A DNA stretch of 64,000 nt, taken from contig NZ_JAUSST010000002.1 in the NCBI RefSeq assembly GCF_030812415.1, forward strand, positions 310,001 to 374,000. The letters run 5' to 3'. A program made the translations under genes and the position numbers. The stretch is from Paenibacillus harenae. GTDB taxonomy: Bacteria > Bacillota > Bacilli > Paenibacillales > Paenibacillaceae. Position 1 is the stretch's first letter; every line of letters begins with the position of its first letter. Below are positions 41,912 to 49,911 of the stretch, in pieces. The notes beneath the pieces are model-generated. The model was not told the origin of the DNA, made no database searches, and saw only the letters and a list, made by a program, of their open reading frames with translations.

Positions 41912-42060
41912 GCTGTCCCAAAAGTATTCGCACGACATGGGAACATCCTGATTTACACGCGAAAGGACCTCGAATTCGCTGCAAAGCGGAGGTTGAGGTC
42001 CTTTTTATCGAAAAAATTCGTTTCCAAATGTGGTTCAAAGGATTACAAATGTGGGACAGC
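41912..42060. repeat. 149-bp unit bounded by inverted repeat GCTGTCCCA/TGGGACAGC
   Basis: GCTGTCCCA (41912-41920) and TGGGACAGC (42052-42060) bound a non-coding segment that contains a strong terminator. The ends, followed inward by AAAAGT, resemble terminal repeats of some Firmicute insertion sequences, so it may be a small mobile-element remnant. No transposase is present. Confidence 0.45.
41962..42006. terminator. Bidirectional terminator between importer and YceI-like gene
   Basis: AAAGGACCTC pairs with GAGGTCCTTT, and inner TTCGCT with AGCGGA. T follows on the plus strand and T-rich sequence on the minus strand. Confidence 0.8.
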
Positions 42061-42076
42061 TTCAACTCTTTAACGG

Positions 42077-42805
42077 TTAGGCCTGATCGAGAACAAGCTC
42101 GAGTTGAACGGAAAGATCGTTTTCGGTTTCGAGCACGACCGTGTGCGGGCTCGTCATGCCGAAGTCGCCGAACGTCACTTGCGTGGTACCCGACAGCAGC
42201 AATTGGCCATCCTTGTACATCGCATTGGAATCGAACGTGACTTCCTTCTCGACGCCTTTAACCGTTAACGTTCCTTCGATCGTCAGCGGCACGGCCGTTG
42301 CTTCCGTAAATTCGGTCGCTTGCGGCGTAATGGCTGTCGCGGTGAAGGTCGCCTCCGGATATTGGGCTACGGCAAGCAAGTCTTCGCGATCTTTGACATG
42401 GCCGTCGCGCTGGTCGTTGCCCGAATCAAGCGACGTCATATCCAGGACGCCTTCGCCAGTCATCTTCGACGCATCGTTCAAATCGACGGTCCATGAGCCG
42501 CTTACCGCTTCATTGACGAAATTGACGGTTTCCTTCGATGTCGTGACCGACCAATACACCTTCGAGCCGCTGGCGATGTTCCATTCTCCATTAAGCTCGT
42601 CCACCGATACGGCGGCGCCGGCCGTAACTCCTTCGCCGGAGCCTGTCTCCTCTGAAGGATTTGCATTGTTTTCCTCGGAAGGAGCCATGACCGATTCAAT
42701 CTCTACATTGTTGCCGAGATAGTTGTTCATTAGCGCGTATCCTCCTGCGCCGATGACAATGACGGCTGCGATGACACTGGTCCAAATGATTCCTTTTTTC
42801 TTCAT
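42077..42805 (-). CDS. Membrane-anchored YceI-like protein
   Basis: This 242-residue protein has a single N-terminal membrane segment (IIWTSVIAAVIVIGAGGYALM) and a Glu/Asn/Ser-rich linker to about residue 65. The YceI beta-barrel follows: NGEWNIASGSKVYWSV, DQRDGHVKDREDLLAVAQYPEATF, LTIEGTLTVKGVEKEVTFD. YceI proteins bind isoprenoid-like lipids. ATG 42805 follows GGAGGGA. It is divergent from a two-component system that may regulate it. Confidence 0.92.
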   Translation of the reverse strand: MKKKGIIWTSVIAAVIVIGAGGYALMNNYLGNNVEIESVMAPSEENNANPSEETGSGEGVTAGAAVSVDELNGEWNIASGSKVYWSVTTSKETVNFVNEAVSGSWTVDLNDASKMTGEGVLDMTSLDSGNDQRDGHVKDREDLLAVAQYPEATFTATAITPQATEFTEATAVPLTIEGTLTVKGVEKEVTFDSNAMYKDGQLLLSGTTQVTFGDFGMTSPHTVVLETENDLSVQLELVLDQA

Positions 42806-42916
42806 GATTTCCCTCCATTATTTAGGCTGTCGCCTTCTACTTACGTTCATTGTACCCGGCGAATATGTCGGGAAGATGTCGAGGCCACGATCGCAATTCG
42901 GAGAACGGCAACGGGA

Positions 42917-42945
42917 TTGTCGGAGCGCTCGACTGTTGCTACAAT
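42917..42945 (+). promoter_or_regulatory. Candidate promoter of two-component operon
   Basis: TTGTCG (42917-42922) and TACAAT (42940-42945) are spaced 17 bp, 32 bases before the GTG start. Confidence 0.55.
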
Positions 42946-42977
42946 AGAGGGCAACGACTACGAGGGGGGCTTTCTGC

Positions 42978-43661
42978 GTGCAAACGATTATGGTTGTCGA
43001 GGATGAACCGGCCATTGCCCGCGTCCTTACCGTTTATTTGCGCAAAGCTGGCTTCGCCGTTGCGCTTGCCGCAGACGGGCGGCAGGCGCTGGACTTATTC
43101 GCGCAGGAACCGCCTGCGCTTATATTGCTGGATGTCATGTTGCCGCATATCGATGGCTGGGAGGTGCTGCGCAAAGTCCGCGAGACAAGCAGCTGTCCCG
43201 TCATTATGCTAACTGCGCGAGGCGGTATTGACGATCGGCTGAACGGTCTGAATGGCGGAGCCGACGATTATATGCCGAAGCCTTTCATTCCGGAGGAGGT
43301 CGTCGCCCGCGTGCAAGCGGTGCTGCGCAGACCTGCGCATTGGACCGACGGAAGCAGGCAGCGGCGATTCGGGAGTCTAGGTATTGATTTTATGGCACAG
43401 TCCGTATCCTTGAACGGTGCCGAAGTGACGCTTATGCCGCGCGACTTGGCCGTCCTGCTGTTTCTGGCGGAAAATCCGAATCGGATCTATACGAGGGAGC
43501 AGCTAATCGAGTTTGTATGGGGCGCCGATTATGAGGGCAGCGACCGTGCGGTCGACTTGTCGATCAAGCGGCTGCGCCAATCGTTGTCCCATTGGCCGGC
43601 GGAGCAAGGCGAGATTCGCACATTACGCGGAACGGGGTATCAGTTATGGATCGACAAATAA
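42978..43661 (+). CDS. OmpR-type response regulator
   Basis: This 227-residue regulator has a receiver with Glu8/Asp9, phospho-acceptor Asp52 (LILLDVMLPHIDG) and Lys in YMPKPFIPEE. The winged helix shows VTLMPRDLAVLLFLAENPN, RAVDLSIKRLRQSL and LRGTGYQLWI. The GTG start has GAGGGGGG 8 bases upstream. It overlaps the kinase gene by 16 bp, so the pair is translationally coupled. Divergence from the YceI-like gene suggests an envelope-stress target. Confidence 0.94.
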   Translation: MQTIMVVEDEPAIARVLTVYLRKAGFAVALAADGRQALDLFAQEPPALILLDVMLPHIDGWEVLRKVRETSSCPVIMLTARGGIDDRLNGLNGGADDYMPKPFIPEEVVARVQAVLRRPAHWTDGSRQRRFGSLGIDFMAQSVSLNGAEVTLMPRDLAVLLFLAENPNRIYTREQLIEFVWGADYEGSDRAVDLSIKRLRQSLSHWPAEQGEIRTLRGTGYQLWIDK

Positions 43662-45043
43662 AGCAGACTTCGCTCTTGACCTATTGGACGATGCGCTATT
43701 TTATCATTTTGCTCGTCGGACTCGTACTGCTTGCCGCGACTGCGGTCTGGTGGACCAACCGGGAAACGCTGGACAGCCGGCTGCAGACCGTGGAACTATT
43801 GGCGCAGGAAATCGCCGCTCGGCTTAGTGGGCCGGAAGGAACGATTGAAGTACCGGACAACTTAGGGGAATATATCGACAAAAAGTCGCGCTTCTTCAAG
43901 CTCGGTCCGGGCATGTGCGTCATCGTGACCGATACCGAAGGCAAGCTGCTGTATTCGAATGACCCTCTGACGCAAGAGGATTTGCGTTCGAAGCTGAACG
44001 AGAATCTAGACAAGGCGATGCAGCCCGGAATGAAAGCGGTCATTGCGCCGATTGAACATGGCGGCAGCAAGATCGGCCAAGTGACGCTGCTGCAGCCTAC
44101 TCAATCGCTGACCCATATTCCCGAGCTGAAGTGGGCGATCGGTCTGCTGCTCGTCAGTCTTACCGCGCTTGGCTGGCTGACGATCTACTTGCTGTCTCGC
44201 AAGCTCGTCCGCCCTATTCGCAATGTCGCTTCGGCGGCCCGCGAGATCAGTCTCGGTCACTATGACATTCAATTGGAGGCGAACGCGGAGGAGCAGGAGC
44301 TTAACGATATGATTCTATCCTTCAAAGAGATGGCCGGACGGCTTAAGCAATTGGAGCATTCGCGCAATTTCATGTTGGCGGGCTTGACGCATGAGCTGAA
44401 GACTCCCGTTACCTCGGTTAAGGGGCTTGTCCATGCCGTTAAGGAGAAGGTGGTGCAAGGCGTGGATGCGGATGAATTTCTCGCGATTGCGCTCGAAGAG
44501 TCGGGCAGGCTGGAGCGGATGGTCGCGGATCTGCTTGATTACAACGCCTTGGAAGCCGGGCTCGTACGCTTGAAACGCGAAGCGCTCGACGCTGCCGTGC
44601 TGGTGCCCGAAATTATTTACCAATGGACGCTGCATCAAGACGCGAATATTGGCGAGCCCGCGTTGTCGCTGCCCGGACATCCTGTCCGGATCGAAGGCGA
44701 TCCGCTTCGCATTCAACAAATTATTGTGAATTTGCTCAATAATATCGTGCAATCCCGTCATCCGGATCGGCCGCTAAGCATTCGCGTCTCCCTAAGCGGG
44801 AGAGAAGACGGCTATGCCGAAATCGTCGTAGCCGATAACGGACAAGGCATTCCGCCTGGCGAGCAGGATTTAATTTTCGAGCGGTTCTTCCGCGGCGAGA
44901 ACAAGAAGCACGCCGTGCGCGGCCTCGGTCTCGGTCTCACGTTCAGCAGGCTGCTGGCGCAAGCCCAAGACGGCGCGCTTATGCTTCGCGAAAGCTCGGA
45001 AGAGGGCAGCGCATTCGTTCTGACGCTTCCGCTCGCCGGCTAG
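43646..45043 (+). CDS. Sensor histidine kinase
   Basis: This 465-residue sensor has membrane segments at about 15-35 (YFIILLVGLVLLAATAVWW) and 160-180 (WAIGLLLVSLTALGWLTIYLL) flanking an extracellular sensor domain (MCVIVTDTEGKLLYSNDP). HAMP follows, then HisKA with His249 in LTHELKTPVTS. The HATPase domain shows VNLLNNIVQSRHP, VADNGQGIP and GLGLGLTFSRLL. ATG 43646 lies inside the end of the regulator gene; SD AACGGGG is modest, consistent with coupling. The N box reads NLLNN, with two asparagines as expected. Confidence 0.93.
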   Translation: MDRQIKQTSLLTYWTMRYFIILLVGLVLLAATAVWWTNRETLDSRLQTVELLAQEIAARLSGPEGTIEVPDNLGEYIDKKSRFFKLGPGMCVIVTDTEGKLLYSNDPLTQEDLRSKLNENLDKAMQPGMKAVIAPIEHGGSKIGQVTLLQPTQSLTHIPELKWAIGLLLVSLTALGWLTIYLLSRKLVRPIRNVASAAREISLGHYDIQLEANAEEQELNDMILSFKEMAGRLKQLEHSRNFMLAGLTHELKTPVTSVKGLVHAVKEKVVQGVDADEFLAIALEESGRLERMVADLLDYNALEAGLVRLKREALDAAVLVPEIIYQWTLHQDANIGEPALSLPGHPVRIEGDPLRIQQIIVNLLNNIVQSRHPDRPLSIRVSLSGREDGYAEIVVADNGQGIPPGEQDLIFERFFRGENKKHAVRGLGLGLTFSRLLAQAQDGALMLRESSEEGSAFVLTLPLAG

Positions 45044-45055
45044 CTTTTCGCTGCG

Positions 45056-45895
45056 TTATACCCCGTTTGCTTTCCTGTAGGCGGATGGGCTGATCTTCAA
45101 CAGCTTCGTAAAAACGCGGCTCAAGTAAAAGCCGTTATTGAAGCCGCAGGCCAGCGCGATCTGCTCCAAATTAAGCTGAGTATCGACGAGCAAGGACTTT
45201 GCATGCTCCAGCCGAATATGGTTTAAATAGCGCGAGGGAGTCATCCCCGCGCTTCTCGTGAATCGACGGGTAAGCTGAACGGGACTGATTCCGAGCTCAT
45301 CCGCAAGTCTAAGCATGCTCATGTCTCCGAAGCCGTTCCGTTGGATGTACAGCTTTGCTTGCTCGATCAACGGGTCGGACGGCTGCAATTCGACTTGATG
45401 ATCGCCCGTTGCTATCGTTTGCAGGCAAAATAGCCATATATCGTTCAGCGCATGATTGTGCCAATAGAACTTCCGATCCATCTCGGCGGGAGCATGGGCC
45501 TGCTGCTTGAAGAACCTCAAATTATCGGCAAGCCTCTCCCTATGGCCGATGGCCGGCTTATATGCCGAAGAGGCTAAACGATGGTTGACGGCTAATTCCT
45601 CCTCTTCGCTTACAGCCGGGTCTTCCGATAAGGCGTCGAATGAAAATCCGATGAAATGGAACGACGGCGGATTAACGACGTCGCGGTGAAACGGCGTGCT
45701 TGGCGGACAAACAATGACGTCGCCCATCTGGGCTATTCCCTCGCTATCTCCAATCCGGTAACGAAAGGTGCCCCCCTCCACCGCAAACAACACCCAATGC
45801 TCGTAAGTGTCCACGCCGTATAGAAACTTCTCCTTATGATTCCAGAAAAAATGATGCAATAGATTGGGGAAAAGACCGGAGCTTTGAATCGTCAT
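45056..45895 (-). CDS. AraC-family regulator with cupin sensor
   Basis: This 279-residue regulator has a cupin-like sensor at about 20-110 (EHWVLFAVEGGTFRYRIGD, MGDVIVCPPSTPFHRDV) and C-terminal HTH motifs (MLRLADELGISPVQLTRRFTRSAG, LEQIALACGFNNGFYLSRVFTK). ATG 45895 has TAGGAGG 9 bases upstream. It is a paralogue of the protein at 57479, sharing the sensor layout (YDHW/YEHW, CPPxxxFxR). It is divergent from the FAD oxidoreductase at 46011 and is its likely regulator. Confidence 0.9.
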   Translation of the reverse strand: MTIQSSGLFPNLLHHFFWNHKEKFLYGVDTYEHWVLFAVEGGTFRYRIGDSEGIAQMGDVIVCPPSTPFHRDVVNPPSFHFIGFSFDALSEDPAVSEEEELAVNHRLASSAYKPAIGHRERLADNLRFFKQQAHAPAEMDRKFYWHNHALNDIWLFCLQTIATGDHQVELQPSDPLIEQAKLYIQRNGFGDMSMLRLADELGISPVQLTRRFTRSAGMTPSRYLNHIRLEHAKSLLVDTQLNLEQIALACGFNNGFYLSRVFTKLLKISPSAYRKANGV

Positions 45896-46010
45896 CCCGC
45901 AAAGCCTCCTAAGTGAAATAAAGTATATGCCATTATGATAGCGCAGTGCATGTTAAATAACGACCCCCTCGTTTAAGATGAAATTAATTCTTGGCTTGGA
46001 GGGGATCTGG

Positions 46011-48263
46011 ATGAAGCTTGAGCAAGTGAAATCCGATATTACTGTCATTGGCGGAGGCTTGGCCGGGGTATGTGCCGCAGTAGCTGCCGCGCGTCTCGGA
46101 CAAACCGTGTCGCTCGTTAACAACAGGCCCGTACTCGGTGGCAATTCCAGCAGCGAGGTTCGGGTATGGGTATGCGGCGCGACGGCGCACGGCACGCAGC
46201 GTTACGCGCGAGAAACCGGCATAATGGGAGAAATGTTCGTCGAAAATCAATACCGCAATCCCGAGGGGAACCCGTATTTATGGGATCTCGTCGTGCTCGA
46301 AACGGTACGCGCGGAGCCGAACATCCGCTTGTTTCTTAACACGGACGTGCATGAAGTAGAGGCGGATGGAGCGGAAGAGGAGCGCGTCATCGCTTCCGTT
46401 ACGGGATGGATGATGGGCTCCGAGCGAAAAATCCGGTTTGAAAGCGACATGTATATCGACTGTACGGGGGACGGGCTTGCGGGTTTTCTGGCTGGCGCCA
46501 AATACCGGATCGGCCGCGAAGCAAGAGAGGAATACAACGAGGACTGGGCGCCGGAGAGGGCAGACGACATTACGCTTGGCAGTACGCTGCTGTTCTATAC
46601 GAAGGAAGCGGACCGGCCGGTCCGGTATATTCCGCCAAGCTTTGCGAAGGACATTACGAAAACGACGATCCCGATGAAGCGGGTCATCCGCAGCGGCGAC
46701 TCGGGCTGCCATTATTGGTGGATCGAATGGGGCGGCGAGCTGGATACGGTGCATGATAACGAGCGGATACGCGACGAGCTTTGGTCGGTTATTTACGGGA
46801 TTTGGGATTATATCAAAAATTCAGGCAGCTTCGATGCCGATAACATGACTTTGGAATGGGTAGGATCGATTCCCGGCAAGCGGGAATACCGCCGTTTCGT
46901 GGGCGATTATATGCTGAACCAAAACGACATTATCGCGCAGGAGCCTTTCGCCGATCGAGTCGCCTTCGGCGGCTGGTCGATCGATCTTCATCCGCCGCAA
47001 GGCATGTATTCTACGGAAAGCGGATCCAAGCATCTATATTCGGACGGCATCTATCATATCCCGTTTCGCAGTCTGTACTCCAGCAACGTCGGCAATCTCA
47101 TGTTCGCGGGCCGCGACATTAGCGCGACTCATGTCGCATTCGGCACGACCCGGGTAATGGCGACCTGTGCCGTTATCGGCGAGGCGGCCGGAAGCGGCGC
47201 CGCTATGTGCATTCAGAAAGGCGTAACGCCGCGTCTGCTGCACCGCGACCATATGAACGACTTGCAGCAGACGATGCTGCGGCAGGATGCGTCGATTATC
47301 GGAATCGCGGGAGCAGACCCGCTTGACCTGGCCCGATCGGCCCGTGTCACGGCATCGAGCACCTTAACTAAAGTTGCTGTAACAAACTCGTCGTACACGC
47401 ATCCGCTGGACACAGATCTCGGCATCTTGTTCCCGGTGAATCCAACGCTCGAAACGGTCGAGCTGCTGCTGGATGCCTCGCAGGCCGCGACGCTCGAGGC
47501 GGAGTTGTGGCATACGGGCAAAGGCGAAAACTACGTGCCGAAGCAATGGGTGGCCGCGGCCTCCGTTAAGGTAACCGAAGGCAACGGGCAGTGGGTTAAG
47601 CTCGACCTGGCTTGGCGGCCGGATGCTGCCTGCAATGCATTTCTCGTCATTAAAGCGAATGAAGCTATCCAGCTTCACGGATCGGATAGCCCGTTGACCG
47701 GCGTACTGAGCTTCGAGAAGGGTCCGAAGCCGATCGTCTCCACTCTCCTCGAGGATCATCAGCCGGAACAGCCGGTAGCGCAGTGGAGCATGCGCCGCTC
47801 AAACCGTCGTCCGCTATGCTTGCAGGTGACGCCGAATACCGAGGCTTACGCCGCCCAAACCGTGACGGACGGCTACATCCGTCCATTCGCCGGTCCGCAT
47901 CTGTGGATGTCCGAGAACATGTCCGCAGGCAAGCCGGAATGGCTGCAGCTGGAGTGGGAAGAAGAGCAATCGATCACCGAAATTCATGTCACCTTCAACG
48001 ACGATGTCAATGAAGATTTAATCAACCTGCACCATCATCGCACCGATTTCCAAGCGATTCCCGAGCTCGTGCGAGCTTATCGGATTCAGGCGCTTGTTGG
48101 CGAGGCATGGGTTACGGTCGCGGAAGAGATGGAAAACCATAAGCGCAAAAAAGTGCATAAGCTGGAGCGCAAGATCATTTCCAAAACAATCCGATTATGG
48201 ATCGACGAAACGAACGGAGGATCCCGTGCGGAGGTTGCCGAAATAAGAGTGTATGATCTATAA
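46011..48263 (+). CDS. FAD-dependent oxidoreductase with C-terminal discoidin-like region
   Basis: This 750-residue protein has an N-terminal FAD Rossmann motif VIGGGLAGVCAAVAAARLG, PVLGGNSSSEVRVWV, and CTGDGLAGFLAGAKYRIG. FAGRDISATHVAFGTTRVMATCAVIGEAAG completes the FAD-oxidored fold by about residue 400. The last 300 residues are beta-rich, ending in a discoidin-like stretch (LQLEWEEEQSITEIHVTFND). No signal peptide is present. ATG 46011 follows GGAGGGG; in-frame codons upstream lack an SD. Such proteins occur in polysaccharide-degradation loci, but the substrate is unknown. Confidence 0.88.
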   Translation: MKLEQVKSDITVIGGGLAGVCAAVAAARLGQTVSLVNNRPVLGGNSSSEVRVWVCGATAHGTQRYARETGIMGEMFVENQYRNPEGNPYLWDLVVLETVRAEPNIRLFLNTDVHEVEADGAEEERVIASVTGWMMGSERKIRFESDMYIDCTGDGLAGFLAGAKYRIGREAREEYNEDWAPERADDITLGSTLLFYTKEADRPVRYIPPSFAKDITKTTIPMKRVIRSGDSGCHYWWIEWGGELDTVHDNERIRDELWSVIYGIWDYIKNSGSFDADNMTLEWVGSIPGKREYRRFVGDYMLNQNDIIAQEPFADRVAFGGWSIDLHPPQGMYSTESGSKHLYSDGIYHIPFRSLYSSNVGNLMFAGRDISATHVAFGTTRVMATCAVIGEAAGSGAAMCIQKGVTPRLLHRDHMNDLQQTMLRQDASIIGIAGADPLDLARSARVTASSTLTKVAVTNSSYTHPLDTDLGILFPVNPTLETVELLLDASQAATLEAELWHTGKGENYVPKQWVAAASVKVTEGNGQWVKLDLAWRPDAACNAFLVIKANEAIQLHGSDSPLTGVLSFEKGPKPIVSTLLEDHQPEQPVAQWSMRRSNRRPLCLQVTPNTEAYAAQTVTDGYIRPFAGPHLWMSENMSAGKPEWLQLEWEEEQSITEIHVTFNDDVNEDLINLHHHRTDFQAIPELVRAYRIQALVGEAWVTVAEEMENHKRKKVHKLERKIISKTIRLWIDETNGGSRAEVAEIRVYDL

Positions 48264-48277
48264 TGAGACATACGAAT

Positions 48278-48291
48278 TGACAGCGCTTTCA
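48278..48291 (+). promoter_or_regulatory. cre-like site overlapping a TTGACA -35 box
   Basis: TGACAGCGCTTTCA matches the cre consensus at 13 of 14 positions. The preceding T makes TTGACA (48277-48282), a likely -35 box for the two-component genes that follow; the -10 box (GATTAA near 48301) is weak. Confidence 0.5.
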
Positions 48292-48328
48292 TTTCATAAG
48301 GATTAAAGATTTGAAAGGAGAGGATATC

Positions 48329-49876
48329 ATGGCCGTGAAGCCGCTTGGCGTACTGATCGTCGACGATGAAATTCCTCTGCGGCAAGAGCTTCGGATATTC
48401 CCGTGGGAGGCGTGCGGCGCCGAATGGATCGGCGAAGCGAGCAATGGCTCGGAGGCTTTGGAGCTATGCGCCGATTGCGTGCCCGATGTCGTCATTACCG
48501 ATATAACGATGCCGGTCATGGATGGCATCGCCCTCACTCGGGAACTCCGGAAGCGGTATCCGAACGTACAAATCATCTTGTTAACCTGTCACAGCGATTT
48601 TCATTACGTACAAGAGGCGCTCCGCCTCGGAGCGCTCGAATATATTTTGAAGGTGTCGATGGAGGAGGAGGAGCTCAAGCAGGCGATGGTCAAAGTGAGA
48701 GCCGCGATCGCCAAGGAGCGTCTGGCTCAGGATCATGCGAAGCGGGAGCAAAGGCAGTCGCAAGCCGCTTTATTCGGCAAGCTGCTGCACGGCCAAATGC
48801 CGGGCAGCTCCGATTGGCATTCGATCGCGCTTAGCGAAGATCGTCCGGTATTGTTGGTGCGGGTGCTGCTGGACATTCCCCATCCCGCCTATCTGCACGT
48901 GAAAGAGCCTATTCAGAAATGGCTGAACGAAAGAGAAAGCTCCGATCCGGGCTGGTTAAGTTGGCTGACGGTACGCGACAGGGAATATTTCATGCTGATC
49001 AACTGCGAACGTCCTTCCGAGGACGTCTTGCAATCGCTTGGCATGGCCATGCAAGACTTGACGGAGCTGATGAATCGGGAATCGACAATGCTCGAGCGAA
49101 GCGCAACGGCCTATGCCCACGCGAGCGAAGCGGTCACATCCAAGGAAGGACTTGCGTCGGCGCTCGCTTATTCGAACGAGTGGAGGGATGCGCTTTTCTA
49201 CGACCGATCGTCGGAAGAGAGCCGGGTGTTCGCCGGTCAGGCGTCGCCATTGACGGATATGTCCGAGAAGAAAGCGAAGGAAATTAGCGAACTGCTGAGA
49301 AAAGCCTCCTCGCGGTCCGTCGCAAGCTTGAAGGAATGCTTGCGCGGCGAGTTTATGGATTGGTGTCTCGCGGAGCGTATCAAGCCCGGCCAGTTGATGG
49401 AGCGGATGCTGAACTGGCAGGTCGAATGGCTCAAGGAACGGGAAGGAGCGGAACTGGGCGGGGTAAGTATCGCGCTGTTGATGGAGTCGGGTACTTTATC
49501 CCAAATGGTTGCTTGCATGATACGCGATATCGCGGCAGTCGAGCTTGGGAGGTCGCGCTCGCGCTTTGAAATTCGCTTGGCCGTGCAATGGATCAAAGAC
49601 CATCTCAAGGAGCCGCTCTCTCTTCCCGTTATTGCCGAGCAGGTAGGACTGAGCCCGCATCACATCAGCAAATTGTTTCGCGAAGAAACGGGGAGCACGG
49701 TCAACCAATATATTACCCGCCTGCGCATGGAGAAGGCGATCGAGCTGCTGAGGCATTCGAACAAGAAGGTATATGAAGTCGCGGAAGAGGTCGGAATTCC
49801 GAGCTACCGTTATTTTACCGTTACGTTTCGGAACTGGACCGGGGTATCGCCTACGGATTACAAAAGGAATAGCTGA
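48329..49876 (+). CDS. YesN-type response regulator (receiver plus AraC output)
   Basis: This 515-residue regulator has a receiver at 6-125 with Asp12/Asp13 and phospho-acceptor Asp58 (VVITDITMPVMDG); Lys is in YILKVS. A middle region of about 270 residues follows, then the AraC HTH (SLPVIAEQVGLSPHHISKLFREETG, YEVAEEVGIPSYRYFTVTFRNWTG). ATG 48329 is preceded by AAAGGAGAGG. It is followed after 35 bases by its YesM-type kinase. The pair probably senses oligosaccharide availability and drives the pectin-related genes around it. Confidence 0.93.
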   Translation: MAVKPLGVLIVDDEIPLRQELRIFPWEACGAEWIGEASNGSEALELCADCVPDVVITDITMPVMDGIALTRELRKRYPNVQIILLTCHSDFHYVQEALRLGALEYILKVSMEEEELKQAMVKVRAAIAKERLAQDHAKREQRQSQAALFGKLLHGQMPGSSDWHSIALSEDRPVLLVRVLLDIPHPAYLHVKEPIQKWLNERESSDPGWLSWLTVRDREYFMLINCERPSEDVLQSLGMAMQDLTELMNRESTMLERSATAYAHASEAVTSKEGLASALAYSNEWRDALFYDRSSEESRVFAGQASPLTDMSEKKAKEISELLRKASSRSVASLKECLRGEFMDWCLAERIKPGQLMERMLNWQVEWLKEREGAELGGVSIALLMESGTLSQMVACMIRDIAAVELGRSRSRFEIRLAVQWIKDHLKEPLSLPVIAEQVGLSPHHISKLFREETGSTVNQYITRLRMEKAIELLRHSNKKVYEVAEEVGIPSYRYFTVTFRNWTGVSPTDYKRNS

Positions 49877-49911
49877 AGGCAAGGGAGAACGAGCGCGGAG
49901 GAAGGGTGAAT

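Noticed and set aside
41912..42060. Complete insertion sequence
   Set aside because: No transposase or coding capacity lies between the inverted ends; at most it is a remnant.
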